A stretch of DNA of 64,000 bases from Marinobacter sp. AC-23 (GTDB taxonomy: Bacteria; Pseudomonadota; Gammaproteobacteria; Pseudomonadales; Oleiphilaceae). Below the pieces are notes generated by a model. That model worked only from the letters and a program-made list of their open reading frames with translations, made no database searches and was not told where the DNA came from. Every line of letters begins with the position of its first letter. The stretch's first letter is position 1. The translations under genes and the position numbers were made by a program. Below are positions 30,623 to 39,957 of this stretch, in pieces. The stretch is taken from assembly GCF_001858325.1 (NCBI RefSeq), contig NZ_MBPP01000001.1, positions 350,610 through 414,609 of the forward strand, written 5' to 3'.

Positions 30623-32798
30623 ATGGCTGCCCGACTCACTGCCTCTCGAACCCTACTATCGTTGGCCATGGCTGCACCATTCGCTGTGCATGCCGCGCCA
30701 ACGTCACTGGATGAATTGGTTGTGGTAGGCAGCCGAGCCCCGGCTCAAATCAGCCAGATTCCGGGTTCTGTTTGGGTCCTGGAGGACGAGGAATTGGAAG
30801 AACAATTCCGCTCCGGCCAGGATCTGAAAACAGTGGTCGGCAAACTGGTACCCAGCATGGACTTGGCCCCCGAAACCCGTACCAACTATGGCCAGAACAT
30901 GCGGGGGCGCAGTGTGTTGGTAATGATTGATGGTGTGTCGCTCAATGGCTCCCGCGGGCTCAGCCGGCAATTCGATTCTATTGACCCCTTCAATGTGGAA
31001 CGCATTGAGGTGCTTTCAGGTGCTACGGCTGTATACGGTGGGGGCAGCACCGGCGGCATCGTCAACATCATCACCAAAAAAGGCCGGGAGGCGATGCCCA
31101 GTTCAGCACTGAAGTAGGAGTTTCCAGCGGTTTTAACGACTCCGAGGACCGAAAATTCCGCTTCGGCCAGTCTATTGCCGGGGGCAATGAGACCATAAAA
31201 GGCCGGCTGGCTATTGCAACTGAAGACAATGGCGCGATGTACGATGGTGACGGCAACCCCATCATGCCGGACATTTCGCAGACAGATTTACAATACAATC
31301 GCAGCGTAGACGTTCTGGGCAGCACCCAAATCCGCATCAATGAAAACCAGAGCCTGGATTTAACAGCCCAGCTTTACAATTCCCGCTACCAAGGAGACCA
31401 AGGCGTTTCGCTGGGCCCCTATCTTTCCGAGATAAACAACCCTGAAATCCGCGATGGGTTCTCCAGCGACCGGGTTCCCCAAACCGAACGTTACATGTTC
31501 AACCTCGCATGGCAGCATCTGGATTTTCTGGGCCACACGGCGTATATACAGGCATCCATGCGTAACGAGGAGTCCGGCTTTCACCCCTACCCTTACCAAC
31601 GCGCGACACTTCCTCAAAGTTATTTCGGTGCCTCACGCCAGGACACCCGCCAATACCTACTCAAAGGCCTACTGGCCAAGGATTTTGGCAGCGTTCGGCT
31701 AAACTATGGCATTGACCTTGATCGCGAAGACTTCTCCGCCAACCAGATGATTTTCGACAACGCAACCGCGTTTCCCAGCGGCGGCATGACGTTTGACGAG
31801 GAGTTTACGGTCGACCGCTACCCGGACTACCGTGTGGAAGGCATTGCCGCCTACTTTCAAGCTGAATGGCAGGCCACCGACCGGCTCCAGCTGAATGCGG
31901 GCATCCGCCAGCGGCATGCCCGCCTCGAGATGGAAGACTTCGTAGGTACTCAACAAGCGGTCGAAGTAGAGCGAGGCTAGCAACCGGTGCCGACGCCATT
32001 CCGGGCGGCGAAAACGATTACGATGTCACCCTGCTGAATGCGGGCGCCATCTACAATCTGAATGACGATCAACAGGTCTGGACCAACGTGAGCCAGGGTT
32101 TCGAAATCCCGGACCCGGGCAAGGTAGCCGGTCGGGGCAACTATACCCTGAGTGGCGGCCGCTACGTGCTAACCGACTCTCTGAACATTGACGACAACTC
32201 CGTGCCCGGGCTGAAAACCAATCAAGTGGAACTGGGCTGGCGCACCTATCGGGCACGGTGGGATGCGCAGGTAGCCGCCTATTACACCTGGTCTGATAAA
32301 GAAGCAGTCACCAACCGTACTTCGCTAACCGTGGATGTAGTTGACAACAAAACCCGGGACTACGGCCTGGAAGGTTCCCTCACCTGGCGAGCAAACGAGC
32401 AATGGTCGCTGGGTGGAACCGGCCACTATGTCCGTTCCGAAATAGAAGATGAAGACGGCAACTGGCAGAAAAACCTGGTAACCGCTGCGAGCCTGCCTAA
32501 CGCCACGGCTTTTGTTCAGTGGCGGGACAGCCAGAACTCTGCCCGCCTTCAAGGTTCCCATGCGTTCAACATTGATGACGATGCCGGCGATGAAATCGAC
32601 GGTTACACCACATTTGATTTACTGACCGCCCGGGAGCTGCCCCTGGGCCGCCTCAACTTCTCTGTAACCAACCTGCTTGATAAACAATACGACACTGTGT
32701 GGGGCCAGCGAGCGCAACTTTTCTACGGCTTTGAAAATCTTTTTGATTTCAAGGGCCAGGGCCGTACTTACACCCTGACCTATTCCGTGGACTATTGA
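30623..32798 (+). CDS. iutA: TonB-dependent ferric-aerobactin receptor IutA (two frameshifts)
   Basis: Signal peptide (MAARLTASRTLLSLAMAAPF, cleavage near VHA-AP), then a TonB box (DELVVVGSR), a plug domain (NMRGRSVLVMIDGVSLNGSR; ERIEVLSGATAVYGGGSTGG) and a 22-strand barrel ending TYSVDY. Missing bases near 31095 and near 31968 split it into three segments; the repaired protein has 725 residues, close to known IutA. It follows iucD by 45 bases. It should bind ferric aerobactin outside the cell and pass it to the FhuD/FhuB/FhuC-like importer encoded just downstream. Confidence 0.87.
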
Positions 32799-32802
32799 TG
32801 GC

Positions 32803-33738
32803 ATGCTGATTGGTAAGCGCCCAGGGCCCGTGCTGCGAGCCCTTGCTTTCATGTTAATAAGCCTCACGGCCAGTGCAGATAATGTGGGCTCGCCCGGAGC
32901 CGGCGGTCCGCAGCCGAGCTCAACGCCCAAACGCATTGTGGCGCTGAACTGGTGGTTGGCAGAACATTTGCTGGCACTGGGCGTCACGCCAGTGGGCGTG
33001 GCAGAAGTAGAACGTTACCGGGAATGGGTAGCCCAGCCGCAGGCACCAGAATCGGTAAAGTCCGTGGGTCGTCGTCAGGCTCCTAACCTGGAAGCCATCC
33101 GCTCTCTGGAACCGGATCTGATTCTGGTGTCGGGGCACTTGCAGGCAGCTGTACCTGCCCTGCGGGCCATTGCGCCAACATTGGTACAAACCACCTACGA
33201 AGCCGATTCGAACCCGTGGGTTAAAGCCCGTGAACATCTGCTTGCTCTGGGAAAGGTGCTCGGTCTTGAAGATAAGGCTCGAGCTGTTATTGCGCAGGCC
33301 GAACAGGACCTTGCTGCCACCCGAGAGCAGCTGTCGCAGGCTGGGCTGGCAGGCCATGGGGCATTTATCGTGCGGTTTCTGGACGACCGGCGTGTGCGTA
33401 TTCATGGCGATAACTCCATGCTTAATCAGGCGCTGGAACAAGCTGGCCTCACTAATGCCTGGCACCGACCTACCAATCTCTGGGGCTTCACTCCGGGAAC
33501 GATTGCGGATCTGGGCGACCACCCCGATGCCTGGTTGATTTACATACGGCCATGGCCGGAGGCCGACCGGGAACGACTGCAGGCAAGCGGCCTATGGCCA
33601 TATTTGCCCATGGCCCGCAGTGGCCGCATAACTGGCGTAGGGCCGGTCTGGACGTTTGGCGGCGTGGTCAGCGTGCCCCGAATGGCCCGCATGCTTGCAG
33701 AACAACTGCTGGAAGGTACCCGGGAGTTGCAGCCATGA
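32803..33738 (+). CDS. Periplasmic ferric-hydroxamate-binding protein (FhuD/FecB-like)
   Basis: A class III periplasmic binding protein of 311 residues with a signal peptide (RALAFMLISLTASA). Typical motifs are RIVALNWWLAEHLLALGVTP, NLEAIRSLEPDLILVSG and the long backbone helix around residue 160. It starts four bases after iutA stops and overlaps the permease by ATGA. It should carry ferric aerobactin from IutA to the inner-membrane permease. E. coli uses FhuD for this, so the FhuD-like assignment is consistent, though sequence alone does not exclude another hydroxamate. Confidence 0.85.
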   Translation: MLIGKRPGPVLRALAFMLISLTASADNVGSPGAGGPQPSSTPKRIVALNWWLAEHLLALGVTPVGVAEVERYREWVAQPQAPESVKSVGRRQAPNLEAIRSLEPDLILVSGHLQAAVPALRAIAPTLVQTTYEADSNPWVKAREHLLALGKVLGLEDKARAVIAQAEQDLAATREQLSQAGLAGHGAFIVRFLDDRRVRIHGDNSMLNQALEQAGLTNAWHRPTNLWGFTPGTIADLGDHPDAWLIYIRPWPEADRERLQASGLWPYLPMARSGRITGVGPVWTFGGVVSVPRMARMLAEQLLEGTRELQP

Positions 33739-35738
33739 ACCCGCGCGCTTTACAGCGACACCCACAGCTTTGGCTGGCATTACTGGCACTGTTATTACTG
33801 CTGGCTGGATTGCTGTTGTCGCCCGCCAGCAGCTTTGAAAATTTAATGCGACTGCCCGGCGCTCTTGTACTTACCCAGTCTGCAACCTTCGAACAAGCGG
33901 TGCTGCACTACACCCTGTTACCAAGATTAACCATCGCCTTGTTAACAGGCGCCGCCCTTGGCTTTGCGGGCACACTGGTACAGCAAGTACTGCGTAACCC
34001 ACTGGCGGCGCCTACCACTTTGGGGGTCGCAGCTGGCGCCCAGCTAACGTTGGGACTAGTCATGCTGCTGGCTCCCTCCTTGCTGGTATGGCGGGAGGCT
34101 TGGGCTATGGTTGGCGGGCTCGCAGCCCTTGGTCTGGTTTTGCTGATGGGGGCTCGGCGCGGGTTCGATCCGCTTACGCTTACGCTGTGCGGGCTAATTG
34201 TAAGCCTTTACCTGGGAGCCATAAATACGGTGATTTTGTTGTTCAATCAGGAGCAACTCGCCGGTTTGTTTATTTGGGGAGCCGGGGAGCTCAGCCAGAA
34301 CGACTGGCGCAGCACCCTGGAGTTACTACCCCGCTTGCTGGTTGCTGTCGGCGTGGCGTTGGCACTCTGGCGCCCGCTGCAAGCGCTGGATCTAGGCACG
34401 GAGGGGGCACGATCGTTAGGATTATCCCCGGGCATCACCCGTATTTTGGCACTGATACTGGCGGTCTACCTCACAGCACTGACAGTAAGCCATGTGGGGG
34501 TCGTTGGTTTCATTGGCCTGGCGGCACCTGCCATCGTTCGCCTGTTGGGGGCACGCACGCTGCGACAACGCATGCTGGCCAGCGCTCTCACAGGTGCACT
34601 GATTTGTTTGGTGGCCGATGGTATTGCCCAGCAACTGACTCTTGCGTTTGGCCAATTGCTATTTCCCACTGGCGCCGCCACGGCGCTGATAGGCGGGCCG
34701 GTGCTGTTATGGGTGTTGACTCGCAACCGATTGATGCCTGCCCGACCCTCCCAGTCGGTATCCATGGCGCCGGCCCGGCGCGAATTCTCGAAAACCGGCT
34801 TGCTTTTGCTCGGCCTGATCACTCTGGGAAGTTTGGCAGTCACTCTGTCTCTCGGCCCCACCTGGGAAGGCTGGCGCTGGACCAGCTTTGATGGCGAGAC
34901 CGCGCTGCTAGCCATGCGCCTGCCTCGAATGATCACCGCACTGATGGCCGGTGCACTGCTCGCCGGCGCCGGCGTGATTGTTCAGAGATTAACCCGCAAC
35001 CCCATGGCCAGCCCAGAACTACTGGGCATCAGCACCGGCGCTGCTTTGGGTATGGTGTTGTTAATTCTTACGATTGGCACCGGTAGCCGCACCTTACAGA
35101 TTCTGGCCGGAGGTGTGGGCGGCACCCTGGTTCTACTGGCGCTCCTGCTATTGAGCAGGCGCAGCGGCTTTTCCCCACAACGTTTACTATTGGGTGGCAT
35201 TGCTCTGTCAGCCCTGTTGGATGCCGGCATTCGCATGATCTTGGCCATGGGCGACGCCCAATCAGTCATGCTGCTCAACTGGCTGGCGGGGTCTACTTGG
35301 CTCTCTGGCCAGTCCGACGCCTGGGCCCTTGTCATTGCAACACCCATCCTCGCACTGCTGGCCGTGCTGGCAAGCCGATGGCTGGATCTTTTACCCCTGG
35401 GCGACAGCGCTGCCAGCTCACTGGGCCTGCCACTGGCACCGGCTCGGCTTCTGCTTCTACTTCTGGCTGCGCTCATGACCGCCGCAGCCACGTTGGTTGT
35501 CGGCCCCTTGTCGTTTGTGGGCTTGATGGCTCCGCATCTTGCACGACTTCTGGGTTACCAGCGAGCCTTGCCACAACTGCTAGGCGCCTTTGTTATCGGC
35601 AGTTTGTTGATGCTCTGGGCCGACTGGCTGGCCCGCACACTGGTCTATCCCCATGAGTTGCCCGCGGGGCTAGTGGCCACCCTGATTGGCGGTGGCTATT
35701 TTCTGGTACGTATGTACCGAATGCCGAGCCGACACTAA
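33735..35738 (+). CDS. Fused FecCD-type iron-siderophore permease (FhuB-like)
   Basis: 667 residues made of two complete FecCD domains in tandem, about 1-335 and 345-667, the arrangement seen in FhuB. Each half carries the permease loop that contacts the ATPase (GFIGLAAPAIVRLLG and SFVGLMAPHLARLLGY) and about ten hydrophobic segments. The ATG at 33735 overlaps the TGA of the binding-protein gene. A longer in-frame opening upstream lies inside that gene and is not the start. With the ATPase at 35789 it completes an inner-membrane importer for ferric aerobactin. Confidence 0.9.
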   Translation: MNPRALQRHPQLWLALLALLLLLAGLLLSPASSFENLMRLPGALVLTQSATFEQAVLHYTLLPRLTIALLTGAALGFAGTLVQQVLRNPLAAPTTLGVAAGAQLTLGLVMLLAPSLLVWREAWAMVGGLAALGLVLLMGARRGFDPLTLTLCGLIVSLYLGAINTVILLFNQEQLAGLFIWGAGELSQNDWRSTLELLPRLLVAVGVALALWRPLQALDLGTEGARSLGLSPGITRILALILAVYLTALTVSHVGVVGFIGLAAPAIVRLLGARTLRQRMLASALTGALICLVADGIAQQLTLAFGQLLFPTGAATALIGGPVLLWVLTRNRLMPARPSQSVSMAPARREFSKTGLLLLGLITLGSLAVTLSLGPTWEGWRWTSFDGETALLAMRLPRMITALMAGALLAGAGVIVQRLTRNPMASPELLGISTGAALGMVLLILTIGTGSRTLQILAGGVGGTLVLLALLLLSRRSGFSPQRLLLGGIALSALLDAGIRMILAMGDAQSVMLLNWLAGSTWLSGQSDAWALVIATPILALLAVLASRWLDLLPLGDSAASSLGLPLAPARLLLLLLAALMTAAATLVVGPLSFVGLMAPHLARLLGYQRALPQLLGAFVIGSLLMLWADWLARTLVYPHELPAGLVATLIGGGYFLVRMYRMPSRH

Positions 35739-35788
35739 TGCCAACATTCTGTTCCTGAAAAACCGACATTACAAAGAGAGCACGAACC

Positions 35789-36556
35789 ATGTTCACACTG
35801 GATGCCGCCAGCTACAGGTTGGCAGAGAAAACGTTACTTCATCCCATCGACCTCAATGTTGGCCCCGGCCAGATGGTGGGACTGATTGGTCACAATGGGT
35901 CTGGCAAATCGACATTATTGAAACTTCTGGCCCGCCAGCTAACGCCCACTTCCGGGCGAGTCACCCTGGAAGGAAAGGCATTGCACCGATGGGGTGACCG
36001 CTCTCTGGCCCAGAAGGTAGCTTATCTGCCACAGCAGCCACCCGCTACGGACGGTCTGACCGCCAGGGAACTGGTATGTTTCGGTCGATACCCTTGGCAT
36101 GGGGCATTGGGGCGATTCTCACCTGAAGACACAAAACAGGTGGATCAGGCCATGGCGCTCACCGACACTGAAAGCTTCGCGGATCGAAGCGTGGATGAGC
36201 TTTCTGGCGGAGAACGGCAGCGGGTGTGGCTGGCTATGCTGTTAGCTCAAAACGCCCGTTTCTTGCTGCTTGATGAACCTACCTCCGCTTTGGACGTGGC
36301 TCATCAAATTGAGGTGCTTTCGCTGGTACGCAAACTGGGAAAGGAATTGGATATGGGGGTTGTGGTGGTACTGCACGACATCAATATGGCAGCCGGATTT
36401 TGCGACCATCTGGTAGCCCTGCACAGTGGGCGACTGCTAACGGAAGGCTCACCGGATAAACTAATGAACCAGCAAACCCTGAAAGACATTTACGGCGTGA
36501 CTATGTCCGTACTTCCCCACCCTCACCGTGAAGGCGCCCGTATCGCGGTGGCATGA
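35789..36556 (+). CDS. Iron-siderophore ABC transporter ATPase (FhuC-like)
   Basis: A 255-residue ABC ATPase. Walker A GHNGSGKST is near residue 36, Q-loop AYLPQQPPATDGLTARELV, signature LSGGERQRVWLAM near 138, Walker B FLLLDEPTSALD and switch His in VVVLHDINMAAGFC. The motif order and the CFGRYPWHG segment are typical of FecE/FhuC proteins. It sits 50 bases after the permease and energises it. It is convergent with the FhuF-like gene, with only 12 bases between the two stops. Confidence 0.92.
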   Translation: MFTLDAASYRLAEKTLLHPIDLNVGPGQMVGLIGHNGSGKSTLLKLLARQLTPTSGRVTLEGKALHRWGDRSLAQKVAYLPQQPPATDGLTARELVCFGRYPWHGALGRFSPEDTKQVDQAMALTDTESFADRSVDELSGGERQRVWLAMLLAQNARFLLLDEPTSALDVAHQIEVLSLVRKLGKELDMGVVVVLHDINMAAGFCDHLVALHSGRLLTEGSPDKLMNQQTLKDIYGVTMSVLPHPHREGARIAVA

Positions 36557-36568
36557 CACTCCAGGGTA

Positions 36569-37330
36569 TTATCGTTTTTCAGGTAACCGTGCACCCTTGG
36601 GGGGCCGGTCAATAAGCGGGCAATTCTGGCACAGGGCCAGGCCCGGCAACCGATAACGCAAGCAACATTGTTGCCGCTGGCGTTGCGGTTCAACCCCCTC
36701 TCCCCGCTCTACGTAACGAACCGGATTTGCCATAGGGTTCGATTGACCGCTCGGTCGTTTGTCCAGCTTGACCAGTTGCTGACCATCCATCAAAAGGCTA
36801 TCTGGCACACCAGCTGACTCCAAGGTGCGAATGAGCCACTCGAAATAATTAGCTGCGTTGTTCCACAGCACACGGCGCGAAATTTTTATGTGGGCACACC
36901 AACCCTCGATAAGAGGCGCGAAGTTATGATCCAACAGTTCCCCGAAACGCTCAAATGAATCCTGCGGGGTCGTCTCAAAGGGTTGCCCTTCATGAGGCAA
37001 CCGGAATGCCTCGGGTACCCCGCCCTTACCCAGAATCACCTCGACCTGATCCAGGGCAACGGGCAGCTCATGCCCAGACATTAAGTTGGCGACCACTACA
37101 GGTACAGTGAGTTTTGCAAAATAATGTCTGGACCACAGGGAGATAAGAGCGCGCTGATCATCACCAGGCTGAGAGCACCGATACTCCGCAAGCAGTCGGG
37201 TAAGCCCCTCTCCCGAAATCAGATCCCTGGCGGGTACGCCTACCCGTTGATCCTGGCCTTTCACCACTAGCACATCCCGGTAGCGCTCGAAATTACCAAC
37301 AAACAAATGATCGAGAGCAGGAATGGCCAT
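36569..37330 (-). CDS. FhuF-like siderophore-iron reductase
   Basis: 253 residues. The body resembles the FhuF/IucA-IucC C-terminal fold (SLWSRHYFAKLTVPVVVANL; WNNAANYFEWLIRTLESAG), and the C-terminus has the 2Fe-2S Cys set RQQCCLRYRLPGLALCQNCP, matching FhuF_C (CC-x10-C-x2-C). FhuF reduces iron from hydroxamate siderophores in the cytoplasm, the last step after import by the neighbouring FhuBCD-like system. It is transcribed toward fhuC-like from its own promoter, which has a Fur-like site and a striking palindrome at 37353-37377. Confidence 0.85.
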   Translation of the reverse strand: MAIPALDHLFVGNFERYRDVLVVKGQDQRVGVPARDLISGEGLTRLLAEYRCSQPGDDQRALISLWSRHYFAKLTVPVVVANLMSGHELPVALDQVEVILGKGGVPEAFRLPHEGQPFETTPQDSFERFGELLDHNFAPLIEGWCAHIKISRRVLWNNAANYFEWLIRTLESAGVPDSLLMDGQQLVKLDKRPSGQSNPMANPVRYVERGEGVEPQRQRQQCCLRYRLPGLALCQNCPLIDRPPKGARLPEKR

Positions 37331-37352
37331 AGTGTGTCTACTTCATCCTTGG

Positions 37353-37377
37353 ATTTAACCTCTTCAAGAGGTTAAAT
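37353..37377. repeat. Perfect 12-bp inverted repeat in the fhuF-like leader
   Basis: ATTTAACCTCTT is followed by one base and its exact reverse complement, 22 bases upstream of the FhuF-like ATG and 15 bases from the Fur-like site. It could be an operator for a dimeric regulator or, in RNA, a 10-bp hairpin with a 5-base loop just upstream of the ribosome-binding site. There is no T-run in the fhuF direction to make it a terminator. Confidence 0.75.
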
Positions 37378-37392
37378 GAGCCTGTTGTTAAC

Positions 37393-37411
37393 GATAATGC
37401 GAATATCTATC
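37393..37411. promoter_or_regulatory. Fur-box-like operator before fhuF-like gene
   Basis: GATAATGCGAATATCTATC matches the Fur consensus at 14 of 19 positions, and a second overlapping half (CTATCATTATA) follows. It lies about 63 bases upstream of the FhuF-like start, on a gene whose role is iron release. Confidence 0.65.
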
Positions 37412-37517
37412 ATTATACATATGAGGTAGCTTACCCGTTAGTGGTAACGCCACAAGCAACGGTAAAAAATAGATTCATGGGTTCCGAATGGGTAGCGAAG
37501 GCGCCCTGGGCTGAATC

Positions 37518-38573
37518 CTACGTCACAGTCAACAAACGGGTACTGTGAAAGCAATTCAACAGTTGATGCATAAGGTAAATTACGACCAACGTGGCCAGAA
37601 CGGCAACACTGAGAGAGCTGAAGCGGTAAAGATCACTGAAGAACAGGTCTTGGCTTGGTGTCAGGTACTGACCGAACAGAATCGCCATGGTTGTCAAAGC
37701 ACTGAAGCCCGCACCTGGCACGCCGCCTTCGAGCATATGATAACGGGCAAATAGCATCAGGCTAATCCAAAGCCCGAACGTAACGAACGGCAACACATCA
37801 AAATGATTCATTAACAGCAACTGAACCAGCAAACCGAAACTGCACCCAACCAAGGTACCCAGCGCACGATTCCAGCCCGCTGGCCCCGCGCCTTTCCAGT
37901 TCAATGGAAACAGTACCAGAATCGTCGCAACTAAGGCAGATAAAGACCCCGGCAGGCTCAGCAGTTGAAAGGCGATAAACGACAAAGTAGCCACGGTGGT
38001 TGCCAGCAATACTTCGTGGCGCTGATTGGACAGCGGCTTGGTTGCGACCGGTCGCGCTGGCCGTGCTTCAACGTCGGGAAACAGAGTGTGCATCAAAAAG
38101 GCAATAAACAGTGTCAGCAACGACGCCACGATATTAGAAACGACAATGTCGCCGACATTGGCTGTGGGGTAACTGGCAAAGTGGAACTGCATGGACAGAT
38201 TCACAACGGTCATGGCACCAAAGAGAAAATTTGGCCCGCGAACCATCTCCCGGAATAACCACCCAAACAGCCCCATTACCACCAAAATCATCGGCAATGG
38301 CTTGTCGCCAAACATTCCCTGCAATACCAAAACCGCCAGGCTGACCAGGGCAACGTTCGCCACAAATTGACGGATAATATGGGCATTCAACTGAGGTACC
38401 AGGCCCAGCAGCAACAAAGGGGTTACCGTAAAGAAAGCCCCGTAATTCCACCCCATAAGCTTACACAGCAAAAACCCCAGCATGCCCCCGAAAGAGATCC
38501 GCAAGCACTGGCGTACATCATTGGCATTCAGCTCACGTTTTTTAACGAGGAGGATCGGTCGGAACCTGGACAT
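37518..38573 (-). CDS. DUF2955 / FUSC-like inner-membrane transporter
   Basis: 351 residues with about ten hydrophobic segments in two repeats of five, the FUSC/AaeB-like topology (for example FGGMLGFLLCKLMGWNYGAF and, in the second half, VATLSFIAFQLLSLPGSLSA). The family pairs with HlyD-type adaptors, as AaeB pairs with AaeA for aromatic-acid efflux. It lies ten bases after the HlyD-like gene in the same direction. The substrate is unknown. The adjacent iron locus may be coincidental. Confidence 0.75.
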   Translation of the reverse strand: MSRFRPILLVKKRELNANDVRQCLRISFGGMLGFLLCKLMGWNYGAFFTVTPLLLLGLVPQLNAHIIRQFVANVALVSLAVLVLQGMFGDKPLPMILVVMGLFGWLFREMVRGPNFLFGAMTVVNLSMQFHFASYPTANVGDIVVSNIVASLLTLFIAFLMHTLFPDVEARPARPVATKPLSNQRHEVLLATTVATLSFIAFQLLSLPGSLSALVATILVLFPLNWKGAGPAGWNRALGTLVGCSFGLLVQLLLMNHFDVLPFVTFGLWISLMLFARYHMLEGGVPGAGFSALTTMAILFGQYLTPSQDLFFSDLYRFSSLSVAVLATLVVIYLMHQLLNCFHSTRLLTVT

Positions 38574-38583
38574 ACCGGTATCC

Positions 38584-39651
38584 TCAATAAATATAGTGAA
38601 TGAGGCTGATCAGGCGAATCTGTAATGCCCCCAGCCATGACAGCACCCCGTTAGCTGGGTACAACTGCACCGTGGCCCGGGCGCCAGAGGGGAGACCTTC
38701 AAGTGTGGCTCTGTCAGAATCGTTCAGCTTTAGATGCACACGCTGACGCTGGGCATCCCGCACCCAGCGGTCGGTAGACTCCGGTGCCGCCAGAGTGCCA
38801 TCGGCCATTAGCTGCCCTGCCCTTGTGCCCGCGTCCACTGCGGTAATGGCTGCCGGAAAAACCTGCCCGGGAACGCTATCGAAGACAATCGCGGCACTGT
38901 CGCCGGGTATCGCCTGCGACAAAGACTTTTCACGAAAATCAGCGATAATATCCGCACTGTCTGTCACCAAAGCCGCCATGACAAAGCCGGCCTTGGCGTA
39001 AACACCGGGCGTAACTTGCAGGTTGGAAACAGTACCATCGGTTTCTGCCTTGACCTCAGTGAAACCCAGGTCGAGCTGCGCGCTTGCCAGCGCATTGCGG
39101 GCCTCCCGCACCGCCAGGTTCTCCTCACCGGGTTCACCCCTTTGTGCTTCAAGCTGACGCACCCTGGCTTCCGCTGAAGAGGCCCTTGCGACTGCGGCCT
39201 GGTGTTGCGCTTTTGATCGGTCCAGTTGCTGCTCGGAGACGCTACGTTTTGCAGCCAAGCTGCGAATGCGACGGAGCTCACGGGATCGGTCACCCACATC
39301 CACTTTCGTTGCCAGCCAGTTGGCTTCCGCTGCGGTAATTGCTGCATCCAGCTGTTCATTCTGAGCACCGGCCTGCTCCAGCGCGAGACGCGCCTTGTCG
39401 ATTGCCAGCTGATATGAGCGCTGATCAAGTGTAAACAGCAAATCACCGGCACGAACGTGTTGATTATCGGTGACATGGACCTGCACAACATGGCCACTGA
39501 CCTCAGGTGTCAGCTGAACGACCGGGTGCATAACCCTGGATTGGGGCGTGACAGGCATCCAGATATCCGCGATCAGGAAATAAACGAACAACACAACAAA
39601 CGCGACCAGAGAAACATGGACCCAGCGCGCAAAACTTTGATCTGGCGTCAT
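38584..39651 (-). CDS. HlyD/EmrA-family membrane-fusion protein
   Basis: One N-terminal transmembrane helix (VHVSLVAFVVLFVYFLIADIW) is followed by the biotinyl-lipoyl-like half motifs (VSGHVVQVHVTDNQHVRAGD and FTEVKAETDGTVSNLQ), an alpha-helical hairpin (about 85-185) and a C-terminal beta domain. The length of about 355 residues and the single anchor are typical of EmrA/AaeA. It is cotranscribed with the DUF2955 protein and should form a tripartite pump with it and an outer-membrane channel encoded elsewhere. ATG 39651 is chosen over a GTG two codons upstream. Confidence 0.83.
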   Translation of the reverse strand: MTPDQSFARWVHVSLVAFVVLFVYFLIADIWMPVTPQSRVMHPVVQLTPEVSGHVVQVHVTDNQHVRAGDLLFTLDQRSYQLAIDKARLALEQAGAQNEQLDAAITAAEANWLATKVDVGDRSRELRRIRSLAAKRSVSEQQLDRSKAQHQAAVARASSAEARVRQLEAQRGEPGEENLAVREARNALASAQLDLGFTEVKAETDGTVSNLQVTPGVYAKAGFVMAALVTDSADIIADFREKSLSQAIPGDSAAIVFDSVPGQVFPAAITAVDAGTRAGQLMADGTLAAPESTDRWVRDAQRQRVHLKLNDSDRATLEGLPSGARATVQLYPANGVLSWLGALQIRLISLIHYIY

Positions 39652-39957
39652 AAACACTAAGCAAACGTAGAAGGATCAGTAGAAAACAGACCCAGTTATA
39701 AGGATCCGCCATTCTACTAGCATCGATTAAATTAGCAAGCTAACATAAAATGGTAAGCCTTCGGTTGCGTCTGTACCTCTACCTCTGCTTACTGGAGTGA
39801 AGGCAATTATTTTCCAAAACGTTGACTGACGCATAGAAATAGAAGCTGGGGATTGCTTGACCAATGTTAGCACTTAACCTAATTTTTAAGACTCAAACAC
39901 ATGTTTTCTCACTAAAGGTAATTCAGAAGTCTTGCTGACGCTTACTTAGGAGTTGTT
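39652..39957. promoter_or_regulatory. Intergenic region before the P450 gene
   Basis: This 306-base gap separates the divergent hlyD-like and P450 genes and must hold both promoters. It is AT-rich. A short palindrome TTAGCAAGCTAA occurs at 39732-39743, too short to call an operator. No gene is visible here. TTAGGAG lies about six bases before the P450 ATG. Confidence 0.35.

Noticed and set aside
34088..34891. Plus-strand open frame of 267 codons
   Set aside because: Out-of-frame shadow inside the FhuB-like permease, which has two intact FecCD domains.
39732..39743. TTAGCAAGCTAA palindrome before the P450
   Set aside because: Only five base pairs per arm in AT-rich sequence, so it is likely chance.
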